From NCBI GenBank assembly GCA_964244065.1, contig CAXTHH010000001.1, forward strand, positions 186,001-250,000: a stretch of DNA of 64,000 nucleotides, written 5' to 3'. Positions 43,260 through 50,558 of the stretch are shown piece by piece (position 1 is the first letter of the stretch; every line of letters begins with the position of its first letter). Under the pieces are notes generated by a model. It saw only the letters and a program-made list of their open reading frames with translations. It did no database searches and was not told the DNA's origin. The stretch comes from JASLDZ01 sp964244065 (GTDB lineage: Bacteria; Pseudomonadota; Alphaproteobacteria; Caulobacterales; Caulobacteraceae). The position numbers were made by a program, and so were the translations under genes.

Positions 43260-43517
43260 TGTACGGTCCGAGTCAAATTGCTCACGCCGAGACGCCGCTG
43301 GGCGCGGAGCCGCGCGGGGAGGGGTGTTCGGCGCTTCGGGAGCGGCCGGGATGTAGGCGAAAGCGGGCGAGAGCGCCAGTCTCCCACCCCTTGCCGCAGA
43401 TGGTTCGGTATCCACCGTCCCGCAAAGCGCAAGCTCGCCACCCGAAGGCGTCAGCGCATTGCGACGGCGGCGGCCGAGGAGACACACGGCGTGCGCTAGC
43501 CGCTCATCGTCAGGCCG

Positions 43518-44330
43518 TCAGGCGTAGGGCCCGATCGGCGGCGGCTCCCACCCACCGGTCGCCACGAAGGCGCCGTTCAGGAAGCCGGGCTTGCCGTAGG
43601 CGAAGGGGGAGCCGTCGGGCGCCAGCATCAGCCCGCCCGCGGCCAGCAGCACGGCGTGGCCGGCGGCCGTATCCCACTCCATTGTCGGGCCGGTGCGGGG
43701 ATAGACGTCGGCCTCGCCCGCCGCCACCAGGCCAAACTTGAGCGACGAGCCGGTGTTGAGCCGCTCGCCCACCGGCAGGGTTGCGAGGTAGCGGTCCAGC
43801 GACGAGGTTCCGTGGCTCTTGGAGGCGGTCACCGTTAGCCACGCACCCGCCTGGCGCACGCGGATCGGCCGCGCCTCGCCCACGGCGCCCGGCGTGCCGC
43901 GCCCCTCCGCCAGCCAGGCGCCCGCGCCGACCTCGCGTCCCGTCGCACCGAAGAACAGCCGCCCCAGCGCCGGCGCGTAGACCACGCCCAGCACCGGCGC
44001 GCCGTCCACCACCAGCCCGGCGTTCACCGTATAGTCGTGCCCGCCGCGCACGAAATCGCGCGTGCCGTCCAAGGGATCGACCAGCCAGAAGCGCCGGCCC
44101 ACCTTGGGGATGCGCCCGGCCGCCACCTCCTCCTCCGCCACGATGGGCGTGTCGGGGTCGAGCCCGCCCAGGGCGTCCAGCAGCACCGCCTCCGCGGCGT
44201 GGTCGGCCGCGGTCACCGGGCTCTCGTCCCCCTTGGTGAAGGTCTCGAACCCCAGGGCCACATGCCGCTGGATCTCCGCCCCCGCCCGCAGACAGGCGGC
44301 GACCACGCCGGGGAGGAGAGAGGAGTGCAC
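43518..44330 (-). CDS. cysQ: 3'(2'),5'-bisphosphate nucleotidase CysQ
   Basis: Inositol-monophosphatase-fold enzyme that recycles PAP from sulfate assimilation. 270 residues from GTG 44330. Motifs: KGDESPVTAADHAAE, VAEEEVAAGR (Glu), WLVDPLDGTRDFVRGGHDYTV (DPLDGT) and PTMEWDTAAGHAVLLAAGG (W-D). The D-P-L-D-G-T-R-D-F-V and E-W-D-T-A-A-G-H patterns are characteristic of CysQ. The upstream ATG 44432 would add an unconserved, AT-richer stretch. Confidence 0.9.
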   Translation of the reverse strand: MHSSLLPGVVAACLRAGAEIQRHVALGFETFTKGDESPVTAADHAAEAVLLDALGGLDPDTPIVAEEEVAAGRIPKVGRRFWLVDPLDGTRDFVRGGHDYTVNAGLVVDGAPVLGVVYAPALGRLFFGATGREVGAGAWLAEGRGTPGAVGEARPIRVRQAGAWLTVTASKSHGTSSLDRYLATLPVGERLNTGSSLKFGLVAAGEADVYPRTGPTMEWDTAAGHAVLLAAGGLMLAPDGSPFAYGKPGFLNGAFVATGGWEPPPIGPYA

Positions 44331-44367
44331 GCCCCGTCTTATAGCCGCAACCTGCTTCCTCAAACTG

Positions 44368-44688
44368 CTAGAAGAGTTCGTACGGATCGGTGATGGGCTC
44401 ACTCCGATCATAGCTGCGCAACTCGAGCCCATCGGCCTCGCAGTCGGCTAGAAGGGCCGATCCGGCCAGCTTCATCAAACGTCCGACGAGCTGAATCTCA
44501 TCGACCGCGTAAACCGAGAGAGTGTAATCGCGCGACGCACTATATACATGAACTCGCCCCCGAAAACATAAAGGATCTTCTTCGACATATTCTCCATGAG
44601 TAAGCTCCGAAGTCATCGTAATTCTGATATCTTCGTTACTACCGTTTTGCTGACGTTGGACATAGACTGTTCGTGGGCCGAGGTTCAT
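44368..44688 (-). CDS. Candidate immunity protein, unknown family
   Basis: 106 residues from ATG 44688, which has AGGAG 9 bp upstream overlapping the stop of the preceding gene. Reads NLGPRTVYVQRQQNGSNEDI, later FRGRVHVYSASRDYTLSVYA and a helical LVGRLMKLAGSALLADCEAD; acidic, soluble, no signal. Family not recognised. GC is far below the surroundings (near 43% over 44581-44700), marking recent acquisition. Size, acidity and tight linkage downstream of a domain-swapped secreted-type protein fit an immunity partner (inference). Confidence 0.6.
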   Translation of the reverse strand: MNLGPRTVYVQRQQNGSNEDIRITMTSELTHGEYVEEDPLCFRGRVHVYSASRDYTLSVYAVDEIQLVGRLMKLAGSALLADCEADGLELRSYDRSEPITDPYELF

Positions 44689-44701
44689 CGAAGTTGATCT
44701 C

Positions 44702-45343
44702 CTATCCGTTCGGGAACAATGGGATCTTCGTCCGTCCTGCTCCACCTTTCCGCAGACAGTCAGCGTGTCTTTCCGAAGCCTGCGCGAGACACTCCCGCCT
44801 TTTTAGGCCCAGCGAGCGGTAGCACTCAGAAACATCCTCATCGTAGGCTTCGTAGCACTGGGTTCTTACCTGCTCCGTGATTTTCGGACGGCGACCGCTG
44901 CTAGAAGCGCCAACGTGGGCGGCTGGCGAGTCGATCTTAAAAGGAACGCCCAGGATCGGCGTCATGCCTCCTGCCGCACCGCTGTAAACTGCAGCCAGCC
45001 CCGCCGCACGGGAGGCGCCTATGGTCACCGCGGCGGCTCCGCCCGCCACGCCCGCAGCGCCGGCGCTCAGCCCGATCGCCGTCTCAACGGCACCCGCCGC
45101 TGCTAACGCCGGGGCCGCTCTCGCCGCGACGCGGGCTGCAGCCGCGAGGGGCGGCGCGAACGCGGGCGAACGGCTCCCGCCGCCACCCTCGTTGGCGAAC
45201 CGTCCGCCCACGCCTCCGCGTCCCGTCGCGGGTTGTCGCGCCTGATCCTCGCGGTATTTGAGCTCGCGTCGCGCAAGCGCGCCCATCAGCCTCGGCGCCG
45301 CGACCTCGCTGGCGAGTCGCAGTCGTTCCTGTTCCACATCCAT
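44702..45343 (-). CDS. Candidate effector/toxin with hydrophobic core and Cys-rich C-terminus
   Basis: 213 residues from ATG 45343. N-terminal charged helix (DVEQERLRLASEVAAPRLMG), Gly-rich hinge (GRGGVGGRFANEGGGG), a long Ala/Gly helical stretch (about 80-135) that could insert in or cross membrane, and a different C-terminal domain with spaced Cys (QCYEAYDEDVSECYR, RRECLAQASERHADCLR) ending in IPLFPNG. The 5' half is GC-rich like the chromosome, the 3' third is AT-rich. This is typical of polymorphic toxins whose C-terminal domain was exchanged together with the downstream immunity gene. No known toxin motif recognised. Confidence 0.6.
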   Translation of the reverse strand: MDVEQERLRLASEVAAPRLMGALARRELKYREDQARQPATGRGGVGGRFANEGGGGSRSPAFAPPLAAAARVAARAAPALAAAGAVETAIGLSAGAAGVAGGAAAVTIGASRAAGLAAVYSGAAGGMTPILGVPFKIDSPAAHVGASSSGRRPKITEQVRTQCYEAYDEDVSECYRSLGLKRRECLAQASERHADCLRKGGAGRTKIPLFPNG

Positions 45344-45505
45344 GGCCACCTCCCGCACGCAGGATGCGGCCTTGCGGACGTGCGGGGATAAGTCCGAGGC
45401 CTCCCCGCGTCCGATCCTTGCCCCGCAGGGGCTCACGGCACCTGAGAGCGGGGGACGGTTGCGCGGCCCTCGCCACCCGCACCGCACCGCACTAAACACC
45501 GCGCC

Positions 45506-46465
45506 ATGGCCGCCCTCGCCGCACCCGCGCGCACCTACCTGGATTTCGAGAAGCCCGTCGCCGAGCTCGAGGCGAAGATCGACGAGCTGTCCGGGCTGGA
45601 GGCGTCGGCCGGGCTCGACGCCCAGCTCGCCGCGTTGCGCGAGCGTGCGACGTCGCTGCGGCGGGAGGCGTACGCCGATCTCGACCCCTGGCGGCGGACG
45701 CAGGTGGCGCGGCATCCGGAGCGGCCGCACTTCGTCGACTATCGCGACGGCCTGCTCACCGACTGGACGGAGCTGCGCGGGGACCGCGCGTTCGGCGACG
45801 ACCAGGCGATCATGGGCGGCCTGGCGCGCCTGCGCGGGCGCGCGGTGGTGGCCCTGGGGCACGAGAAAGGGGCCGACACCGCGGGCCGCCTGCGGCACAA
45901 CTTCGGCATGGCCAAGCCCGAGGGCTACCGCAAGGCGGTGCGCCTGATGGACCTGGCCGAGCGCTTCGGCCTGCCGGTGGTCAGCTTCGTGGACACCGCG
46001 GGCGCCTACCCCGGCATCGGCGCCGAGGAGCGCGGGCAGGCGGAGGCCATCGCCCGCTCCACGGAGAGATGCCTGACGCTGGGCGTGCCCTCGGTGGCCG
46101 TGATCGTGGGGGAGGGCGGCTCGGGCGGGGCCATCGCCGTGGCCGCCGCCAACCGCGTGCTGATGCTGGAGCACAGCATCTACAGCGTGATCTCGCCGGA
46201 AGGCGCGGCCTCCATCCTGTGGCGCGACGGGGCCAAGGCGCGCGACGCGGCCGACGCCATGAAGATCACGGCGCCCGACCTCCTGAAGCTGAAGATCGTC
46301 GACGAGGTGGTGCCCGAGCCCGTGGGCGGCGCGCACGCCGACAAGGCCGCCGCGGTGCGGGCGGTGGGCGACGCCGTCGAGCGCGCGCTCGGCGAGCTGG
46401 AGGGGCTCTCTCCCGACCAGCTGCGCGCGCAGCGGGCGGAGCGCTTCTACCGCATCGGGCGTTGA
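45506..46465 (+). CDS. accA: Acetyl-CoA carboxylase carboxyltransferase subunit alpha
   Basis: Half of the ACC carboxyltransferase that makes malonyl-CoA for fatty-acid synthesis (and for the type III PKS at 15144). 319 residues. TYLDFEKPVAELEAKIDEL start, RPHFVDYRDGLLTDWTELRG, GRLRHNFGMAKPEGYRKAVR, FVDTAGAYPGIGAEERGQAE and SVISPEGAASILWRDG are AccA hallmarks. It stands apart from accBC and accD as in most alphaproteobacteria. Its promoter must lie in the 162-bp gap shared with the divergent effector gene. Confidence 0.97.
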   Translation: MAALAAPARTYLDFEKPVAELEAKIDELSGLEASAGLDAQLAALRERATSLRREAYADLDPWRRTQVARHPERPHFVDYRDGLLTDWTELRGDRAFGDDQAIMGGLARLRGRAVVALGHEKGADTAGRLRHNFGMAKPEGYRKAVRLMDLAERFGLPVVSFVDTAGAYPGIGAEERGQAEAIARSTERCLTLGVPSVAVIVGEGGSGGAIAVAAANRVLMLEHSIYSVISPEGAASILWRDGAKARDAADAMKITAPDLLKLKIVDEVVPEPVGGAHADKAAAVRAVGDAVERALGELEGLSPDQLRAQRAERFYRIGR

Positions 46466-46472
46466 GCCCGGC

Positions 46473-46688
46473 GTGACGTCCGCGCCCACCCCCGCCCAGA
46501 TCGCCGCCCTCAAGCTCGCCATCGACGCGGGCGACGGCGAGGGCGTGCGCATCGCCGCCGAGCCCGACGTGGACGGGGCCATGGCGCACGGCTGGCTGGT
46601 GCGCGAGGCCGACCGCCTGCACGTCACCGAAAGCGGCTGGCGCGTGCTGAAGCAGGCCGACGGGGTGGAGGACCCGCCGACCGGCTAG
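46473..46688 (+). CDS. Small protein of unknown function
   Basis: 71 residues from GTG 46473, 7 bp after accA. Two short helices (TPAQIAALKLAIDAGDGEGV), then MAHGWLVREADRLHVTESGWRVLKQ, which resembles a winged-helix wing (G-W-L-V-x-E-x-x-x-L-x-V-T-x-x-G). Function unknown. It overlaps the convergent serine hydrolase stop by 4 bp. Accepted on coding character and spacing to accA. Confidence 0.6.
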   Translation: MTSAPTPAQIAALKLAIDAGDGEGVRIAAEPDVDGAMAHGWLVREADRLHVTESGWRVLKQADGVEDPPTG

Positions 46689-47896
46689 TTCGCCGTTCCG
46701 CCCCCGTCCACCGCCGCGGCGACGGCGCCGAGCAGGGCCTCGCGGGCGGCGCTGCGGGCCGCGCCGACCGCGGTGGGCCAGTCGCTGTTGATCACCACCA
46801 CCAGCTTCCGCTTGGGATCCAGGTGCAGCATCTGGCCGAAGATGCCCCGCCCGTCGAAGGCCTGATCGTCTCTCGTCCACCACTGGTAGCCGTAGCCGAA
46901 GCCAGGCTGGCCGATGTCCGCCTGCTTGGTCCCGGCCGCCTGGAACCAGCCGGGGGCCACCACCCCGCGCCCGCCCTCCAGCACGAACTGGCCGAAGCGC
47001 GCGTAGTCGCGCAGCGAGACCGACAGGCCGAAGCCGCCGAACTCCTGGCCGTTCTCCGCGGTGATCCAGGCCGCGTCCTGCTCCATGCCGTAGGGCTTCC
47101 ACACCTTCTCCGACAGGTAGTCGGCGAGCGGCTTGCCCGAGGCGCGCTTGACCAGCACCCCGATCAGGTTGGTCTCGCCCGTCTTGTACAGCCACTTGGT
47201 TCCGGGCGGCGCCTCCCGCGGGAGCCTGGCCATGTAGTGGAGCACCGGGTCCTGGCCCGGAGGGGGCTTCACGTGCCCGGCGGCCACCACGTCGGAGTTC
47301 GGGTCGGTGTAGTCCTCGTTCCACTTCACGCCGCTGGTCATGGTCAGGAGCTGGCGCACGCTCACGCCGTCGTAGGCCGAGCCCTTCAGTTCGGGCAGGT
47401 AGCGGACCACCGGGTCCTCCACCGACCTGATATAGCCGTCCCTGATCGCCGCCCCGGCCAGCGTGGAGGTGAACGACTTGGCCACCGAGAACGACGTCCA
47501 GCGCCCCTTCGGGCCGTAGCCGAGGCCGTACCGCTCGAGCCGCACCTTGCCGTCCTGCAGCACCAGGACGCCCGCCACGTGCTCGGCGGCCATGTACCCG
47601 TCCAGCGTCTGCGCCGCCCCGTCGTGCGTCCAGGCCAGCGTGGGCAGCGGGGCCCCACTCGGCAGCAGCTTCACCCTGCCGCCCCGCCGCACCGTGTGCG
47701 TGGGCGTCAGCCGTTCCATCCTGCGGAAGTTCGCGTCGCGCTTGGCCTGCGGCCAGAACAAGAGGTCGGTCAGGGCGTTCGGCGGCGCGATCTCCTCGGG
47801 CGCGAGCTTCACGTTCTGTCCCCGGGCGGGGCTTCCGAGCGCGACCGTCGAGGCCATGGCCAGGGCGGCGGCCCAGCAGCTTGCACGCATGCGCAT
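46685..47896 (-). CDS. Serine hydrolase, beta-lactamase class C fold
   Basis: 403 residues from ATG 47896. Signal peptide RMRASCWAAALAMASTVALGSPARG. Nucleophile S137-V-A-K140 in FSVAKSFTSTLAG; tyrosine motif equivalent YKTGETNLIG; GYGYQWWT and the C-terminal LVVVINSDWPTA complete the fold. Paralogous in architecture to the hydrolase at 37388 but clearly divergent. Periplasmic esterase or peptidase; substrate unknown. Confidence 0.9.
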   Translation of the reverse strand: MRMRASCWAAALAMASTVALGSPARGQNVKLAPEEIAPPNALTDLLFWPQAKRDANFRRMERLTPTHTVRRGGRVKLLPSGAPLPTLAWTHDGAAQTLDGYMAAEHVAGVLVLQDGKVRLERYGLGYGPKGRWTSFSVAKSFTSTLAGAAIRDGYIRSVEDPVVRYLPELKGSAYDGVSVRQLLTMTSGVKWNEDYTDPNSDVVAAGHVKPPPGQDPVLHYMARLPREAPPGTKWLYKTGETNLIGVLVKRASGKPLADYLSEKVWKPYGMEQDAAWITAENGQEFGGFGLSVSLRDYARFGQFVLEGGRGVVAPGWFQAAGTKQADIGQPGFGYGYQWWTRDDQAFDGRGIFGQMLHLDPKRKLVVVINSDWPTAVGAARSAAREALLGAVAAAVDGGGTAN

Positions 47897-47995
47897 TTCC
47901 CTCCGCGGAGCTTCGCGCACCGTCATAACGCCGCCGCCCCGCGGCGGCCAACGTGGCTTGGGAGCCTTGTTTCGAGCCCCTATCTCCCGGCCGCC

Positions 47996-48505
47996 ATGGG
48001 AGACGAGATGCAGGGGCCGAACGGACACGCGGACGCGCCGCGCCACACCCGGGCCTGGCGCGACTTCAAGCGCATGCAGCTCGCCGCGCCCCTGTTCGCC
48101 GCCCTGGTGTTCGCCGCCGCGGTGATCCACGCGTGGCAGGCCATCCCGGCCGCCGACTCGGTGAAGCGCGCCTTCCTGCTGCTGTTCCCGGCGGTCTACT
48201 GCATGGCGGTGCTGGTGGTGGCGCTGCAGCTGCAGGTGGCCCGGCGCGCGCTGAAGCGCTACGTCTGGCTCTCGTTCGCGGCGGGGTTCGGGCAGAGCCC
48301 GGTGTCGGTGCTGACGGGGCTGGGCGTGCTCGCGGCGGCGGCGGGCTTCATCTACTGGAGGATCCACGCGGCGGGCGGCGGCGGCCCCTACCCGGCGGGC
48401 GTGTTCTCCGCCTTCGGCGCGGGGCTGGGCGTGCTGTTCGCCCAGGGGCTGCTGGTCAGCGCCCTGGAGCGCGAGCCCAAGATCCGCGCGATCATCGAGG
48501 CCTGA
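47996..48505 (+). CDS. Four-helix membrane protein of unknown function
   Basis: 169 residues from ATG 47996 (an internal ATG at 48008 is also possible). A hydrophilic start, then four hydrophobic segments: APLFAALVFAAAVIHAW, AFLLLFPAVYCMAVLVVALQL, VLTGLGVLAAAAGFIYW and VFSAFGAGLGVLFAQGLLVSA, ending EREPKIRAIIEA. No motif recognised. Divergent from the serine hydrolase, separated by 99 bp. Confidence 0.7.
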   Translation: MGDEMQGPNGHADAPRHTRAWRDFKRMQLAAPLFAALVFAAAVIHAWQAIPAADSVKRAFLLLFPAVYCMAVLVVALQLQVARRALKRYVWLSFAAGFGQSPVSVLTGLGVLAAAAGFIYWRIHAAGGGGPYPAGVFSAFGAGLGVLFAQGLLVSALEREPKIRAIIEA

Positions 48506-48536
48506 GGAGCCGCTCGCTCTCTACTCCTTCCACTCG

Positions 48537-48644
48537 TTCCGTCGCCCTCGGGCTCGACCCAAGGGCCGGGCGCCGCCCCTGCGCCGACGTTGGCCACAAG
48601 CCCGCGGACGGCTCGGCCCTCGGGTCGAGCCCGAGGGCGACGGG
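48537..48644. repeat. Family-C extragenic palindrome
   Basis: CGTCGCCCTCGGGCTCGACC...GGGCCGGG and CCGCGGACGGCTCGGCCCTC...CGAGCCCGAGGGCGACG arms; the inner conserved word GGACGGCTCGGCCCT appears in the opposite order to copies C1 and C2, so this copy is inverted. It sits between two converging genes. Confidence 0.85.
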
Positions 48645-48670
48645 GGGGGGGGAGCGTTAGGCGGCGGAGC

Positions 48671-49351
48671 TCACGCCCCGTGCTCGCCCCTGCCCGCCGC
48701 CGCGCGGTGGAACACCTGGCGGGTGCGCAGCAGGGCCAGGCGTGCGCTGTCGGCGTGGAAGCCGCTCGGCGCGACGAAGGCGTGACCCGCGTCGTAGACG
48801 AACACCGGCAGGTCGGGGTGGGCGCCGCGGATCGCCTCCACGTCCTCCGGAGGTATCATCTCGTCCGTGCGCCCGAAGTGCAGCACGGTCGGCCCGCGCG
48901 GCGTCTCCCCGACGAGGCGGGCGACGTGGCCGCCGTAGAAGGCCGCCGTCGCGGCCACCCCTTCCAGACGGCAGGCGGCCAGCCAGGCCGCCGTGCCGCC
49001 GAAGCCGAAGCCCATGACCATGACCGGCGGTCCGATCGCCGCGATGGCGGCGCGAACCCGCGGCAGCACCGCCTCGCCCTGGCCGGCGGCTTCCGCCCGC
49101 GCCAGCCGCTCGGCCGTCAGCGCCGGGTCGGTGTCGCGGTCGGGCAGGGGCGCGCCGGGCGGGTCGAGCAGGGCGGGGATCAGCACCTCCCAGCCCTCGG
49201 CGGCCCACTCGGCTGCGAGGCTCCGCAGATGCGGTGTGATCCCCCAGACCGCGTGCAGCACCACCAGGCCGCCGCGCCGCGCCTCGCCCGCCGGCTCGCG
49301 CCAGGCGTCGAACGGCCCGTCGGCGGCGGTGAGCCGCACCTGTCGGCCCAT
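48671..49351 (-). CDS. Dienelactone-hydrolase-family protein lacking the catalytic cysteine
   Basis: 226 residues from ATG 49351. Alpha/beta hydrolase of the DLH group: VLHAVWGITPHLRSLAAEWA, GRTDEMIPPEDV (acid) and YDAGHAFV (His). The nucleophile elbow, normally G-[FY]-C-x-G-G, reads GFGFGG with G116 where Cys should be, and the E-x-F/W-G glutamate that primes it is also absent (HAVWG). Likely inactive as a classic hydrolase or re-purposed. A single T-to-G change would convert TGC to GGC. Confidence 0.85.
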   Translation of the reverse strand: MGRQVRLTAADGPFDAWREPAGEARRGGLVVLHAVWGITPHLRSLAAEWAAEGWEVLIPALLDPPGAPLPDRDTDPALTAERLARAEAAGQGEAVLPRVRAAIAAIGPPVMVMGFGFGGTAAWLAACRLEGVAATAAFYGGHVARLVGETPRGPTVLHFGRTDEMIPPEDVEAIRGAHPDLPVFVYDAGHAFVAPSGFHADSARLALLRTRQVFHRAAAGRGEHGA

Positions 49352-49454
49352 CAGACTGCGCGATCGCTCAAGCGGACGTTCCTTCGGCTCGGGCCGCGAC
49401 CAAAGTCCCGCGGCCAAGGGAACGCAAGCGCGGGGCCGTCCCGTTCACCACCTC

Positions 49455-50558
49455 GTGGCCACCGTTCTCTCCGCCCGCGACCGCCCCGCCGTCCCCACGC
49501 CCCCGCGCCTGTGGCGGCCCGAGCGCGTGCTGGTCACGCGCGCCGCCCGCGAGCACGCCCGCGGCCGCGAGATCGCCGCTCGCGCCGCCGCGCTGGGGGC
49601 GGAGGTGGTGGAGCTTTCCGGCGACCGTGTGGTCATGCCCAGGACCGGCGACGCCCGCGCGGACTACCGGGCGGCGAAGTCCACCCTGGCGGTGACGGTC
49701 GCATCGCCCGCCAAGCGGCGGCTGCAGCCGATCCCGCCCTCGGCCGACTGGCGCTTCGACCTGGCGGAGGGGTGCCACGCGCACTGCCAGTACTGCTACC
49801 TCGCGGGCTCGCTGGCCGGCCCGCCGATCACGCGCGTGTACGCCAACACGGAGGAGATCCTGGCCGGCCTGGCCGACTACGTGGGCCGGGGTGCGGTGAC
49901 GAGCGCCAGCGCCGAGCGGGCGGGGGAGGGCACCACCTTCGAGGCCAGCTGCTACGCCGACCCGCTGGGCGTGGAGCACCTGACGGGCTCGCTGGGCGAG
50001 GCGGTGCGGTTCTTCGGCGCCTGGGACGCGCCCGTGGGTCTTCGGTTCACGACCAAGTTCTCCGGCGTCGATCCGCTGATCGGCCTGCGCCACGGCGGCC
50101 GGGTGCGCGTGCGCCTGAGCGTCAACGCGCCCGCCCTGATCCGCTTCGAGGGCGGGGCCGATCCCCTGGCCGCCCGCCTGCACGCGCTCGGCCGCCTCGC
50201 CCGCGACGGCTACAAGGTCGGCCTGACCGTCGCCCCCGTCCAGCCGGTGGAGGACTGGCGCGCCGAATACACGGCCCTGTTCGACCTCGCCGCCCGCGAG
50301 CTGGCGGATGCGCCCGGCCTGGACCTCACCGCCGAACTGATCACCCATCGCTTCACCGAGAAGTCCAAGGCGGTGCTGCAGGGCTGGTACCCTGGGACGA
50401 AGCTGGACATGGACGAGGCGAACCGCTCGCGGAAGCTGACCAAGTTCGGGGGCGTCAAGCACGTCTACCCCGCCGCCCCGATGCGCGAGATGCGCGCCGA
50501 GCTGACCCGCCTCCTGTCCGAGCGCCTGCCCGCCGCCCGCGTGCTCTACTGGACGTGA
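49455..50558 (+). CDS. Spore-photoproduct-lyase-like radical SAM protein
   Basis: 367 residues from GTG 49455. Radical SAM cluster C-x3-C-x2-C in EGCHAHCQYCYLAG, preceded by PIPPSADWRFDLAEG and followed by VYANTEEILA and FEASCYADPLGVEHLTGSL, which matches the SPL family. LRFTTKFSGVDPLIGLRHGG and LITHRFTEKSKAVLQGWYPG are further family landmarks. SPL repairs thymine dimers in spores; in a non-sporulating alphaproteobacterium the homologue's substrate is unknown, though DNA-lesion repair is plausible. Convergent with the TPR protein, overlapping 13 bp. Confidence 0.88.
   Translation: MATVLSARDRPAVPTPPRLWRPERVLVTRAAREHARGREIAARAAALGAEVVELSGDRVVMPRTGDARADYRAAKSTLAVTVASPAKRRLQPIPPSADWRFDLAEGCHAHCQYCYLAGSLAGPPITRVYANTEEILAGLADYVGRGAVTSASAERAGEGTTFEASCYADPLGVEHLTGSLGEAVRFFGAWDAPVGLRFTTKFSGVDPLIGLRHGGRVRVRLSVNAPALIRFEGGADPLAARLHALGRLARDGYKVGLTVAPVQPVEDWRAEYTALFDLAARELADAPGLDLTAELITHRFTEKSKAVLQGWYPGTKLDMDEANRSRKLTKFGGVKHVYPAAPMREMRAELTRLLSERLPAARVLYWT

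Noticed and set aside
43260..43517. Frames and possible small genes between typA and cysQ
   Set aside because: Mixed-frame Arg/Pro-rich translations, no conserved content, no RBS; treated as non-coding promoter region.
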